Below, piece after piece: positions 56,201 to 62,436 of a DNA stretch of 64,000 nt. A program made the translations under genes and the position numbers. Under the pieces are notes generated by a model. That model made no database searches. It saw nothing but the letters and a program-made list of their open reading frames with translations, and was not told the origin of the DNA. Each line of letters begins with the position of its first letter. The first letter of the stretch is position 1. The stretch comes from Liolophura sinensis. Taxonomy: Eukaryota > Mollusca > Polyplacophora > Chitonida > Chitonidae. Location: assembly GCF_032854445.1 (NCBI RefSeq), contig NC_088295.1, positions 53,303,249-53,367,248 of the forward strand. The letters run 5' to 3'.

Positions 56201-59200
56201 CTTGTATATGACATTCACGAGATTATTTACGTACTGTGTGTATATGCAAATCAACCTTTTTAACCTATTATGTAAATCAGTTTTTTTTTTCATTAGAATT
56301 TATGCATACAAATATTATGAAGCTGAAATTTCTTTATGATGCCAAAATTGTTTGTTTGTGTCACTAAAGATGCTAGCTCCCTGAAACTGTGGAATTTATT
56401 TCTCTACTCCCCATAGTTCTCTCAGAATGCTTCAAAATATTGGTTGTACAGGTGGCTGAAAAGGTTGAAGAATTTCGGTTAACTAGATGGGCAGCATGAT
56501 GTTTCTCTCGTACTTCTGCCGGACATGTCCTCAAAACCTGGACAAAGTCTAACCAAACTGAATTTTTGAGGGTTAAGCAGGCCCTGGCCTAGCGGTCAAG
56601 AAGATATGATGCAGGAGTTGTGGGTTCAGTTCGACCCTTACCTTGAGTTGCTTTGATTTCCTCCGCCTGTAGAAACCTGACTGCCAGCGTAGAAGTGAAG
56701 TAGGAGTAGAAATCTTGAGTACGACATCAACAATTAATCAAATATTAAATATACTGATGAATTTTTGACATTTTCTTCATTATAACCACCTTAAGGCAAC
56801 ACCATTTACAAGACAAATTACGGAATGTAAATTAACCAAATTTTGTTATAGTATCCCTTTATAGATCCCTAAAGTAAGTACATGTACGTGTACAATATAT
56901 GTCCTTGTCACCTCATTAGGACAGGAATTGTTTTTTTTTTTTTGCCACATTGTCTGCCAGATTGTGATTGCTTATCTTCACAATAGTTCACATATCTGAG
57001 TTATTCCAACAGATGGTATTGGCCCCCATTACACATGGTCATTGCAGGCTGGTAAGTCACCTGGATAGTTACAGTCAGCATAGTCTACAAATGTCCAGTG
57101 GTTAGAGACCCTTTTTATGTCTTGCTTTCAACCAGTCTTGTATCTCTATTAGTTATTAACATGTCCTGAAGTACTATTAGGGATCAACCAGTCCTGCATT
57201 ACCATTAGGGATCAACCAGTCCAATATCACTATAAGAGATCAATCAGTGCGAGATTCCTGTTAGGGATCAACCAGTCCTGCATAACCATTTATAATAGTG
57301 ATGACCCAGTATGGAACATTGTCACTTTGCTGATTACAACATCATCTTATTCTTCATGTCAGAGCGAGAATGTTGTCATGAGCCCAGCAGAAGAAGCCCA
57401 GGTCAGAACTAGACTGTTACTCGGGGCAGACGTCATCTGTTCTACACTCAGCGGCATTGGTAGCCCGCTTCTAGTGGACACCTTTACGAACAGAGCTGCC
57501 GACCCAAGGAGAGCCCAGACCAATCATTTCACCTGTGTCATTGTTGATGAGGTAAATGTCTCCCAGTCATTTCACCTTCGTCATTGTTGATGAGGTAAAC
57601 GTTGCCTAATCATATCACCTGTGTCATTGTTGATACTATAAATGTCTCCCAATCATTTCACCTGTGTTGATGTTGACGAGGTAAATGTCTGCTAATCATT
57701 TCACATGTGTCATTGTTGATGAGGTACACGTTTCCCAATCATTTCACCTTTGTCATTGTTGATAAGGTAAATGTCTTGCAATCATTTCACCTGAGTCATT
57801 GTTGATGAGGTAAATGTCTCCCAATCATATCACCGCTGTCATTGTTGATGAGGTACACGTTTCCCAATCATTTCACCGGTGTCATTGTTGATGAGGTACA
57901 CGTTTCCCAATCATTTCACCTGTGTCATTCTTGATGTGGTACACGTTTCCCAATCATTTCACCTGTGTCATTGTTGATGAGGTACACGTTTCCCAATCAT
58001 TTCACCTGTGTCATTGTTGATAAGGTAACTTTCTTCCAATCATTTCACCTGTTTCATTGTTGATGAGGTAAATATTTCCCAATCATTTCACCTGTGTTAT
58101 TGTTGATAAGGTAAATGTCTTCCCAATCATTTCACCTGTGTCATTGTAAATGAGGTAAACATCTCCCAATCATTTCACCTGTGTCATTGTTGATGAGGTA
58201 AATGTCTGCTTATCATTTCACCAGTGTAAATGTTTATAAGGTAAATGTCTTCATTTCGATTTACTGTACACAGCTGAATTTTTTCATTTGTAAATCTAAA
58301 AAATATCAACTTTTGACTTAGGTGTTACTTTTGTCTTCGTTTTATTACTATGGAGAATAAATATTTTTCTTAAAAATTCACATTTTTAGAGGCAAATATA
58401 GGTCCTGAAATACTACTTTTGGTTCTGAAACTTACATTTAACCAATAGGATATCATCCTACCTTTCTAAACGTCTAATAAAATACATCTATTTTATTTAT
58501 GCCATTTACATAAGAATGTGGGTGGCCTAATGGCTAAAGCATCTGCCTCGAAGTCAGGAGACACAGGATTAAACCCTGGGTCAGGTTATCAAAGACTTAA
58601 AAAATGGTACTAGTTGCTGCCATGCTTGGCACTCAGCACTGAGAGTACTGGCAACACTGTGCTGGCATGGACTCACCCGGCACAAGAAGACACAGTATAT
58701 GTAGACGCACCAAGTAACTCCACATCGTCATCACATGATTAAAAAGTTTTATGTGAAACCCCAAGCATTCCTTCATTCAAAGAGTGCATAATTTATGTAA
58801 TAAATGTCATGTTTGTGAATACTGAAAGACAATGTACCTCATCTAATATGCCAGAAACTTAAAAAAATTTGATGGTAGATTTTTTGAATTGAATGAGTGC
58901 ACTCATAATTATCAATTATAGTAGGTTTATGGCTGGAGCAGATAACAATGGCCAATGTGTCCTTGGATCTGCAAGCACCGTCTTTGGTGGCCAGATAGGT
59001 GCAGTTCTCTGCCAGTGAGAGGCCATCAAGCGCTAGTGGTGTCAAGACTGTGTGTCACACTACTGCTGTCCGGGTAAAATGGTACATTTTACGCATAAAT
59101 GACTTTAGTTGTACAGGTACATGTTTAGATGTGTACATGCCTGTGTGCTTAATGGTTTAGTCATTCATGAATGTACTGTTATTTATATTTTTTTTACGTT

Positions 59201-62200
59201 CAGGCCACACAGTGCTCTGAGCTGGATTGTCTTATACCACTACAGTTTGGAATAACCAAAATGGTTTTAGTTGGGGATCCAGAACAGCTCCCTGCCACAG
59301 TCCTCTCAAAGGTGAACAAAAAATATGTGTAGCAGGTCTGTCTGACTCTTTACTGTGAAGGTATATGATTTCATTATCCCTGCACGTATGTGTGCGCTAG
59401 CACTTCAGGGAATAGGGCCAGTAGTAAAAGTATGTTGATTTGGCACAATGTAACTTGCATACAAGGCCTGCAAACAAGGACACCATTCTAAATTTTTATC
59501 TGGATTTGATGATTTTTTTTTGTACTTTTCTCTCAGTGTTTCTGAAATCTTACAATTTCTTTAAAAATTCCTAACATTTCCAATAGTCACACCAAAACAA
59601 AAAATATACTGGCTGACCTGTCCAATTTTTTCTTATAGGGTCATGTTACCACTATTTCTTCTGTAATTTGGGACATCGGGTCTCCTCATTGTAGCCGTTG
59701 TATCGAGTGGGCATAAAAAAATGGGCCGTACTTTGATGCTGCATTGCTCCATTATCCTTTGTTCAAACCCTTGCAAACTTTGGACATTCAAATGGCATGA
59801 CTTTGGTAATATACTGACCAATTTTCAAGGTCATAGCTTGAGTAGTCTATACACAGGGTTAAAATGAAAACATAGCCTCAGAAACGCACCTTCTGGCGAC
59901 CCACATTGCATCACCTGTCGTGTCATGAGTAGAGTGTGGGCTTCACCTGTGTGACACGCATCAATCAAGTGTCGTCTGGAAAAATTGTCTGGCTCTAGTG
60001 TCAGAGAAACCCTTCTGCCAGATAGGCAAAAGTTTTGCTGAATCAAGATGCTTTTCTCTGCGGTGGACAAGGAAAAAGCTCACCTTTTCAAGTAAAACAA
60101 GGTAGAATATCATTTTGAAATGTCTGGAACATGCGTTTTTTACTCTCTTTTGATTTTGTTCCCATGAACAGAAATCTTAAAGGATGACATTGAAATTTTG
60201 TCTATATACATAGGACATAATGGCTTTTGAGTGTGTAAATTTTTAAAAGCTGATGGAAGAGGGTTTTAAAGATATTGAGCGTCAAAGTACGGCCCATTTT
60301 TTTTAATACCCACCTGATATATGTAATTCTAGCAAGAATATTGAGTTTCTTTTTTCTCACATTGTCAGACCATCTAATGAACAAGATACTTATATCTTTA
60401 CTTTTCTTAAAGGCTGATAAAGAAATGTAATAATCTGCTTTAAGCACTACTAATATCTGTCCCAAATTTTTAGAAGAATTAGGTATGTGCGAAAAAGAAT
60501 CTTTTAATGATCTAGTATTTAACTTACGAAAAGATTGTTCACTATATTCAGATTTAAATTCGCTAAAATCAGAGAGGGTATATATGTTTAAAATAGATTT
60601 CAAAAAAGATATTAATTTGTACACACTTGTGGACTAAAATAACAATAGAATAACAAACATAATTGTTCAAATCCACCGTGGCTTTTCATTGAAAATTTGG
60701 GCTCAATTTGCATCATGGCTTTGTTAAAAAAGATCTTAAAATGTCTTATTAATCTGATTATACCTTGACCGCAAAACCTTTTTTAACACTTCATTTTTAC
60801 CCCAGTTTCTATGTGGTGTCTGGTTTCAGAAAGCAGATGAGAATCAGTTTCGTCTGTCCCTTTTCGAGAGACTGTGCCGCTACTTACAGACCAAGTTCGG
60901 TGATCAGGAATTAGTCCTCTTCCTGGACACTCAGTACAGGATGGATGGCGAGATCTGTGACTTCCCTAACAAATATGTCTATGATGATAGACTTAAAACT
61001 GACCAGTAAGTACTACACATATAGTAACAGGGCTTCAGTCTTATTTCAGCCAATTGTTTGATCAAGGTTTTGTCAGTATTTTGTCAGTCTGTCCTTCTCT
61101 CCATCCACCCAAATACCTGTTACTGCCAATGGCTCTAAAATTTTTTGAAACACTATTTTCGAGTATATGAAATAAATCTAAATGTGTACATTGTATGTAG
61201 CTGTATATAACATTTGCTACTAATCATCTGCTTGCAACATTCAGTGACCTGGGGTAGATAGTCAACGGTAGTTTCCAACCTTTGTTAATTGCTTGTAGAT
61301 CTGTGCTAGATAGAAGTCAGACGTTCCCCCTGAAGCCTTACCTGGTGTTCGACCTTCAGTATGGTAGAGAGGTCAACCCGGGCGTTGGGTAAGACATTCG
61401 CTTATGAGACACGTAAAAGCCCAGCCATCCACAGCAGCTCTGTTTGCAATTGGCTGAATAACTGCCATTAATTCATGGATTGGAACATGAGACACACACT
61501 TATGAGACACGTAAAAGCTCAGCCATCCACAGCAGCTCTGTTTGCAATTGGCTGAATAACTGCCATTAATTCATGGATTGGAACATGAGACACGCACTTA
61601 TGAGACACGTAAAAGCTCAGCCATCCACAGCAGCTCTGTTTGCAATTGGCTGAATAACTGCCATTAATTCATGGATTGGAACATGAGACACGCACTTATG
61701 AGACATGTAAAAGCTCAGCCATCCACAGCAGCTCTGTTTGCAATTGGCTGAATAACTGCCATTAATTCATGGATTGGAAAAAAATTTTTAAATAAAAGCA
61801 GGTGTTCATTTAAGGATTGAATTACATAATCTGCTCATCTGGAATGTTCAACAAATTGTATTTGTCTCTATTTGTACATAAATGTGTGTGGCCTGAGAAA
61901 CTTTTGGAAATGTTCGAAATGTAACAGTGAATTCCTTACTGTCTGAAAATGGTATAGTGTAAATAGATGCTTGAGCACAGTGCATACCTCTGCTCATCTG
62001 GTCTTTGGTACACATTCGTTGAAAATTACAGGTCTTCTTTCAAAGTGATGAACATTTGTGTACATTATGAGGGAAAGTTCATCACTAACTTGCCAAAGGT
62101 TTGTAGTTGGCACCAGGACAATCAATAAATCAATCAGTGAATTGATTGTTGTAATATTAGTGTAATATCATTTTAATTGCAGCATTAACAGCTATTGAAA

Positions 62201-62436
62201 TAAATTCAAAAAAAAGAAAAAAATTATGCAAATATATATCTTGTACAAGCTTTGCATGTAAAGTTGTCTGCATATGTGTCCTGTTGCAGGATGATATCCA
62301 ACCCGTTGGAGGCAGAGTTTATTGTAGAATTCTGTGAGTATCTGGTCAGAACTATAAAGCTGAAGGAAAATCAGATCTGCATTATCTCCCCTTATCAGAA
62401 ACAGAAGACGTTCCTGAAAGGCCAGCTGTGCAGCAG
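28901..62436 (+). CDS. SETX: Senataxin-like superfamily 1 helicase, 21 exons, 3' end off the window
   Basis: Coding exons: 28901-29213, 30333-34409, 40108-40322, 40970-42323, 43241-43368, 44450-44561, 46308-46493, 47618-47721, 48016-48162, 48402-48554, 50232-50343, 53134-53235, 54187-54305, 55699-55722 (tentative), 56117-56194, 57013-57051, 57363-57551, 59204-59311, 60830-61005, 61299-61388, 62290-62436. All phases join, giving about 2,658 residues. Helicase motifs: GPPGTGKS, CAASNAALDEL, CSTLSG, VIVDEATQ, GDPEQLP, QYRM, ISPYQKQK. The family unwinds RNA-DNA hybrids (R-loops) and acts in transcription termination and genome stability. The final motifs (TVDSFQG- and NVALTRA-type) lie beyond the window. 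The N-terminal half is disordered, and the usual senataxin N-terminal domain was not found. Confidence 0.92.
29214..30332. other. SETX intron with a SINE fragment
   Basis: Contains a family 1 SINE 3' fragment at 29368-29463 and three diverged repeats of GAAATTATCA...AATAATAT just after the donor (29204-29360). No exon was recognised. Confidence 0.5.
29368..29463 (+). mobile_element. SINE family 1, 3' fragment
   Basis: Retains TGCCCGGTTTCCACCCACCA, the GTATAAGTGAAATATTCTTTAG block and the AAATAAATAAAT tail; the head is missing. Confidence 0.85.
30333..34409 (+). CDS. SETX: SETX exon B: 4.1-kb exon for the disordered region
   Basis: Acceptor TTTTTTTCTACAG, donor ACACAG|GTAAAT, 4,077 bp, uninterrupted. 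The ~1,359 residues are rich in Ser, Asp, Glu and Lys and look disordered. Features in order: a short hydrophobic patch (YLGISGLEKVCGKLFYRGEE); four tandem heptads of the type EGxVNPx at 31366-31452; NLS-like SKKRKLE (near 31704) and KKRKIEK (near 33903); SUMO-interacting-like VILDDDEDE, YVVLD and VIMIYDSDDEE; SUMO-site-like VKPEP and VKSEP; and six [ST]-Q-[VLI]-D motifs at 32741-33751 in acidic, aromatic contexts. Human senataxin also has a long disordered middle region, but I do not know these repeats from it. Confidence 0.9.
34410..35152. other. Start of SETX intron B-C
   Basis: AT-rich intron sequence with a diverged family 1 SINE 3' part at about 34786-34883. No exon seen. Confidence 0.5.
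35153..39975 (+). repeat. About 49 tandem copies of a 97-bp exon/intron-like unit
   Basis: The consensus unit has an acceptor-like CCTTGTGTTGTCCTCATGCCAACAG, an open stretch from AAAGTGGATTATTATGG to CAG|GTACTTGG and TCATCA|GTAAGAG (two donors), then AACTTGCATTTATCTAAAC, where TCTAAAC resembles a branch site. The unit divides into a 47-nt exon-like and a 50-nt intron-like part. Two units lack about 13 bp (near 38455 and 39218). Divergence between copies is only a few percent, so the array is young or homogenised. It fills most of the intron between exons B and C. Confidence 0.95.
40108..40322 (+). CDS. SETX: SETX exon C
   Basis: Acceptor CGATTTTGTAG, donor CCGAAG|GTTTGT, 215 bp. It encodes HAVMHNTDVEPPDEETVMRM and a Ser/Thr-rich continuation. 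Phases fit exons B and D. No domain recognised. Confidence 0.75.
40323..40969. other. SETX intron with a SINE
   Basis: Contains the family 1 SINE at 40683-40837; otherwise AT-rich intron. Confidence 0.55.
40683..40837 (+). mobile_element. SINE family 1, 3' two thirds
   Basis: Retains CAGCAACCTGCGGATGGTCG, CATAATGCTGGCCGCCGTCG, the ATAAGTAAAATATTCTTGAG block and an AAATAAATAAATAA tail. Confidence 0.88.
40970..42323 (+). CDS. SETX: SETX exon D: Ser/His/Arg/Gln-rich low-complexity exon
   Basis: A 1,354-bp exon; the start is set at the GACAGCACAG acceptor (a second acceptor 15 bp downstream is also in phase), and the donor is AAAAAG|GTAAGA. It holds four tandem copies of a 21-bp unit encoding SSTNSDK (about 41280-41360), then about 170 residues of SSRHQSE-like repeats. 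It ends with SLHTFFKKILKWNVSWLREQ, which starts the more ordered part of the protein. Such Ser/Arg/His-rich tracts occur in nuclear RNA-binding proteins and may drive condensation; this is inference. Confidence 0.82.
42445..42690 (+). mobile_element. tRNA-like SINE, family 3, copy 1
   Basis: Shares with 58515-58760 a TGGTTAGAGAGTCCCTCGAAGTCGG-like head, an AAACTTTGAGAAATGGTGCT block, GTTGCTGCC and ACTCAGCA, in the same order. A diverged A box is visible; the B box has decayed. Confidence 0.65.
42951..43102 (+). mobile_element. SINE family 1, 3' two thirds
   Basis: Has CCAGCAACCTGCGGATGGT, TTTCCACCCACCATAATGC, the CGTCGTATAAGTGAAATATT block and an AAATAAATAAATAAA tail. Confidence 0.9.
43241..43368 (+). 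CDS. SETX: SETX exon E
   Basis: Acceptor TTCCCTCTGTCAG, donor GAAATG|GTAGGT, 128 bp. It encodes VYPLCETYSSYSDYEDIM and TPLLLLETWEM, matching the senataxin segment just before the helicase core where a Y-x-DY...PLLLLxT pattern is conserved. Confidence 0.88.
43386..43492 (+). mobile_element. SINE family 1, diverged 3' fragment
   Basis: CTCTGCCCGGGCTC, a CATATAAGTGAATTATTCTTG block and GAGTACAGCACAAAACA mark a decayed 3' end, starting about 17 bp past the exon E donor. Confidence 0.7.
43535..44392 (+). repeat. 63-bp tandem repeat, about nine copies, split by a SINE
   Basis: The unit runs GATGATTGTTTTAGCTCTGTTCC, then CGGTATTACATGTGCTCCTC and ATATGCCACTGTTCACGT. About seven units precede the SINE at 43971-44243 and two follow. 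Because 63 is a multiple of three, long spurious frames appear on both strands. The start of the unit (CTACTTGATGATTGTTTTAG) resembles the tract before exon F (CTACTTGATGGTTGTTTTTGG...CTGCAG), so the unit may derive from that acceptor region. Confidence 0.92.
43971..44243 (+). mobile_element. SINE family 1, full length, with target duplication
   Basis: A complete copy: a tRNA-like head with A box (GTGGCTCAGTCAGTTAGCGC) and B box (GAGTTCAAGTCC), body, 3' block and a pure A tail of about 23. The target duplications are 43958-43970 and 44244-44256 (TCATATGYCACTG, one mismatch). It is inserted in the 63-bp array, so it is younger than the array. Confidence 0.95.
44450..44561 (+). CDS. SETX: SETX exon F
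   Basis: Acceptor TTCATTCTGCAG, donor GGCTCA|GTAAGT, 112 bp. It encodes IYRSWREQSNHPCFMSLLED and DPKHKLMKFYWL; phases fit E and G. Position corresponds to the region before the helicase beta-barrel. Confidence 0.82.
44562..46307. other. SETX intron F-G
   Basis: AT-rich intron with an A/T-rich simple stretch at 44575-44655 and a family 1 SINE fragment at 46001-46107. No exon seen. Confidence 0.5.
46001..46107 (+). mobile_element. SINE family 1, 3' fragment
   Basis: Starts within the GGCTCTGGCCGGTTTCCACC segment and runs through the 3' block to a tail with CAAATAAACAAACAAATAAA. Confidence 0.9.
46308..46493 (+). CDS. SETX: SETX exon G: start of the ordered helicase region
   Basis: Acceptor TTCTGTTTTGCAG, donor CCTGA|GTGAGT, 186 bp. 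It encodes AGDMVIVHLKKK and VFGYVEACKV, the pattern of the 1B beta-barrel (G-D-x-V...-G-x-V) found in UPF1/senataxin helicases. Confidence 0.88.
46494..47617. other. SETX intron G-H, no feature seen
   Basis: AT-rich intron sequence without recognised repeats or exons. Confidence 0.5.
47618..47721 (+). CDS. SETX: SETX exon H
   Basis: Acceptor TCTTTTGTTTCAG, donor ATTCAG|GTCATT, 104 bp. It encodes EEFHCVRFQTVTRYRKI and continues the beta-barrel; phases fit G and I. Confidence 0.78.
48016..48162 (+). CDS. SETX: SETX exon I
   Basis: Acceptor CTGTTTCCCAG, donor CCACAG|GTAAGT, 147 bp. It encodes IVASVSTFVRQYKALLYLP and SPLVRDILRPV, corresponding to the senataxin segment that precedes the Q-motif region (S-LVTTxRxxKAL-like). 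Confidence 0.9.
48402..48554 (+). CDS. SETX: SETX exon J: Q motif and Walker A
   Basis: Acceptor GATTTCCCCCACAG, donor AAACAG|GTCAGT, 153 bp. It opens with LNASQQLAV (the N-x-x-Q motif) and carries the ATP-binding loop GPPGTGKSQTI at 48495-48524. Its final bases and donor are amplified in the next intron. Confidence 0.96.
48555..49870 (+). repeat. Tandem array (~42 bp x about 31) derived from exon J end and its donor
   Basis: The unit reads ATCATTATAGAGCTCATCAGG, ACACACAAACAG, then GTCAGTGAGTAGG. It matches the exon J end (ATCATACAGCTCATCAAGA, AACTGAAACAG) plus the GTCAGTGG donor. Each unit keeps a CAG|GTCAGT or close variant. Some units are shortened. Confidence 0.93.
49871..50231. other. 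Rest of SETX intron J-K
   Basis: Unique AT-rich intron sequence leading to the exon K acceptor. Confidence 0.5.
50232..50343 (+). CDS. SETX: SETX exon K: motif Ia
   Basis: Acceptor GTGGTATTACAG, donor CTGGTG|GTGAGG, 112 bp. It encodes ARILLCAASNAALDELVMRL, motif Ia of the UPF1/senataxin group (usually C-A-P/x-SN-A-A-x-DE). Confidence 0.96.
50333..50409 (+). repeat. Direct repeat duplicating the exon K 5' splice site
   Basis: AAAGCCTGGTGGTGAGGATAT occurs at 50333-50353, spanning the exon end and donor, and again exactly at 50389-50409 inside the intron. Confidence 0.95.
50440..52645 (+). repeat. Tandem array of a 37-38-bp G-rich unit, about 57 copies
   Basis: Consensus: ATTTAGATCAAGATAAGGG, TTTGGACAGGG, TATAACTA. 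A higher-order period of about 375 bp appears three times (marker GGGTTTGTACAGTGTATAAC near 51350, 51728 and 52107). The transcript-sense strand is G-rich (about 10 G to 3 C per unit). It fills most of the intron between exons K and L. Confidence 0.95.
52646..53133. other. Rest of SETX intron K-L
   Basis: AT-rich intron ending in a long pyrimidine tract before exon L. No other feature seen. Confidence 0.5.
53134..53235 (+). CDS. SETX: SETX exon L
   Basis: Acceptor with a long T tract (CTCAAATTTTAG), donor GAAAA|GTAAGT, 102 bp. It encodes VINFVRTGRSESMHRLIRSY and SLNELVRN, matching the senataxin/UPF1 segment that follows motif Ia (hhRhG...-h-Lh). Confidence 0.92.
53236..54186. other. SETX intron L-M, no feature seen
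   Basis: AT-rich intron with a poly-T run near 53445. No exon or repeat recognised. Confidence 0.5.
54187..54305 (+). CDS. SETX: SETX exon M: coiled-coil-like stalk
   Basis: Acceptor GTGAATTCACAG, donor GAAAAG|GTGGGT, 119 bp. It encodes a charged helix (LETERNTMNTRLNTLTNQL), in the place of the 1C stalk insertion of this helicase group. Confidence 0.85.
54340..55290 (+). repeat. Degenerate tandem array of 20-27-bp units after exon M
   Basis: The theme GTTATGTCCACATTCCCATTAGTG and variants recur about 40 times. The first part (54360-54520) has a 57-bp higher unit with CCAGGTGTCC and AAGGATGTGT. The array starts about 35 bp past the exon M donor. It produces spurious repeat-coded frames on both strands. 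Confidence 0.9.
55291..55698. other. Rest of SETX intron, no feature seen
   Basis: Unique AT-rich intron sequence ending in a TCTCTCTCTCTGCAG acceptor. Confidence 0.5.
55699..55722 (+). CDS. SETX: SETX exon N1, tentative 24-bp micro-exon
   Basis: Acceptor TCTCTCTCTCTGCAG is strong, and the donor would be CTTAAT|GTGAGA. It adds eight residues (RARNSCLN) without shifting frame. The donor sits in a perfect hairpin (AGTTGTCTTAA...TTAAGACAACT). If it is not used, exon M joins exon N2 equally well. Confidence 0.4.
56117..56194 (+). CDS. SETX: SETX exon N2: second half of the stalk
   Basis: Acceptor TATCTTTCCAG, donor CAATCA|GTAAGT, 78 bp. It encodes RASVRRELNMLQNRKKFLDR, a basic helix in the stalk position. 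Confidence 0.82.
56195..57012. other. SETX intron with a decayed SINE
   Basis: A tRNA-like segment at 56580-56745 (GGCCTAGCGGTCAAGA, then GGGTTCAGTTCGACCC, ending CTTGAGTACGACATCAAC) is a diverged SINE related in its tail to family 1. No exon seen. Confidence 0.5.
57013..57051 (+). CDS. SETX: SETX micro-exon between N2 and O
   Basis: A 39-bp in-frame segment (MVLAPITHGHCRL) between acceptor TTATTCCAACAG and donor GCTG|GTAAGT. Both sites are strong and the phase is 0 on both sides. It could be constitutive or alternative. Confidence 0.5.
57165..57295 (+). repeat. Short tandem repeat, about four copies of a 30-bp unit
   Basis: The theme TAGGGATCAACCAGTCCTGCATTACCAT recurs with variation in the intron before exon O. 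Confidence 0.8.
57363..57551 (+). CDS. SETX: SETX exon O: motifs Ib-like and II (Walker B)
   Basis: Acceptor TTCTTCATGTCAG, donor GATGAG|GTAAAT, 189 bp. It encodes ADVICSTLSGIGSPLL and ends HFTCVIVDE, the Mg-ATP-binding Walker B; the next residue, A, comes from exon P (DEAT). Its last bases and donor are amplified in the following intron. Confidence 0.97.
57552..58250 (+). repeat. Tandem array (~43 bp x 16) derived from exon O end and its donor
   Basis: The unit is CCCAATCATTTCACCTGTGTC, ATTGTTGATGAG, GTAAATGTCT. It copies the exon O bases that encode NHFTCVIVDE plus the GTAAATGTCT donor. Sixteen intronic copies follow the true exon end; several change the donor to GTACACG or GTAAACG. Confidence 0.96.
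58251..59203. other. Rest of SETX intron O-P with a SINE
   Basis: Holds the family 3 SINE at 58515-58760; otherwise AT-rich intron. Confidence 0.55.
58515..58760 (+). mobile_element. tRNA-like SINE, family 3, copy 2
   Basis: The A box region GTGGCCTAATGGCTAAAGC and B-box-like GGATTAAACCC mark a tRNA-like head. The body shares AAAATGGTACTAGTTGCTGCC and CACTCAGCA with the copy at 42445. Confidence 0.75.
59204..59311 (+). CDS. SETX: SETX exon P: rest of motif II and motif III
   Basis: Acceptor TTTTACGTTCAG, donor TCAAAG|GTGAAC, 108 bp. It encodes ATQCSELDCLIPLQFGI and MVLVGDPEQLPATV; GDPEQLP is motif III. Confidence 0.97.
59312..60829. other. SETX intron P-Q with an inverted repeat pair
   Basis: AT-rich intron. 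Arms of about 35 bp at about 59705-59741 and 60277-60315 are inverted copies (core GGGCCGTACTTTGA), marking a roughly 600-bp palindrome-flanked segment. No exon seen. Confidence 0.5.
60830..61005 (+). CDS. SETX: SETX exon Q: QYRM motif
   Basis: Acceptor GTCTGGTTTCAG, donor GACCA|GTAAGT, 176 bp. It encodes FRLSLFERLCRYL and LDTQYRMDGEICDFPNKYVY; QYRM lies at 60932-60943. UPF1/senataxin relatives usually have QYRMHP; here D-G follows. Confidence 0.97.
61006..61298. other. SETX intron Q-R, no feature seen
   Basis: Unique AT-rich intron sequence. Confidence 0.5.
61299..61388 (+). CDS. SETX: SETX exon R
   Basis: Acceptor ATTGCTTGTAG, donor GTTGG|GTAAGA, 90 bp. It encodes SQTFPLKPYLVFDLQYGREV, matching the WPFxPYLVFD segment of senataxin. 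Confidence 0.95.
61389..61790 (+). repeat. Four tandem copies of a ~98-bp unit directly after exon R
   Basis: The unit begins CTTATGAGACACGTAAAAGC and includes CAGCAGCTCTGTTTGCAATT and CATTAATTCATGGATTGGAA. The first copy starts about 10 bp past the exon R donor. Copies are nearly identical, so the array is recent. Confidence 0.95.
61791..62289. other. Rest of SETX intron R-S, no feature seen
   Basis: Unique AT-rich intron sequence. Confidence 0.5.
62290..62436 (+). CDS. SETX: SETX exon S: last exon seen
   Basis: Acceptor GTCCTGTTGCAG, donor AGCAG|GTGAGA, 147 bp. It encodes NPLEAEFIVEFCEYLV and ICIISPYQKQKTFL, the second RecA-like domain (the I-x-PYxxQ motif). It ends with a split codon, so coding continues past the window. 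Confidence 0.95.

Noticed and set aside
60202-60624. A 140-codon minus-strand frame in intron P-Q
   Set aside because: Lys/Ile/Leu-rich low-complexity frame from AT-rich DNA, with no splice sites or family motifs.
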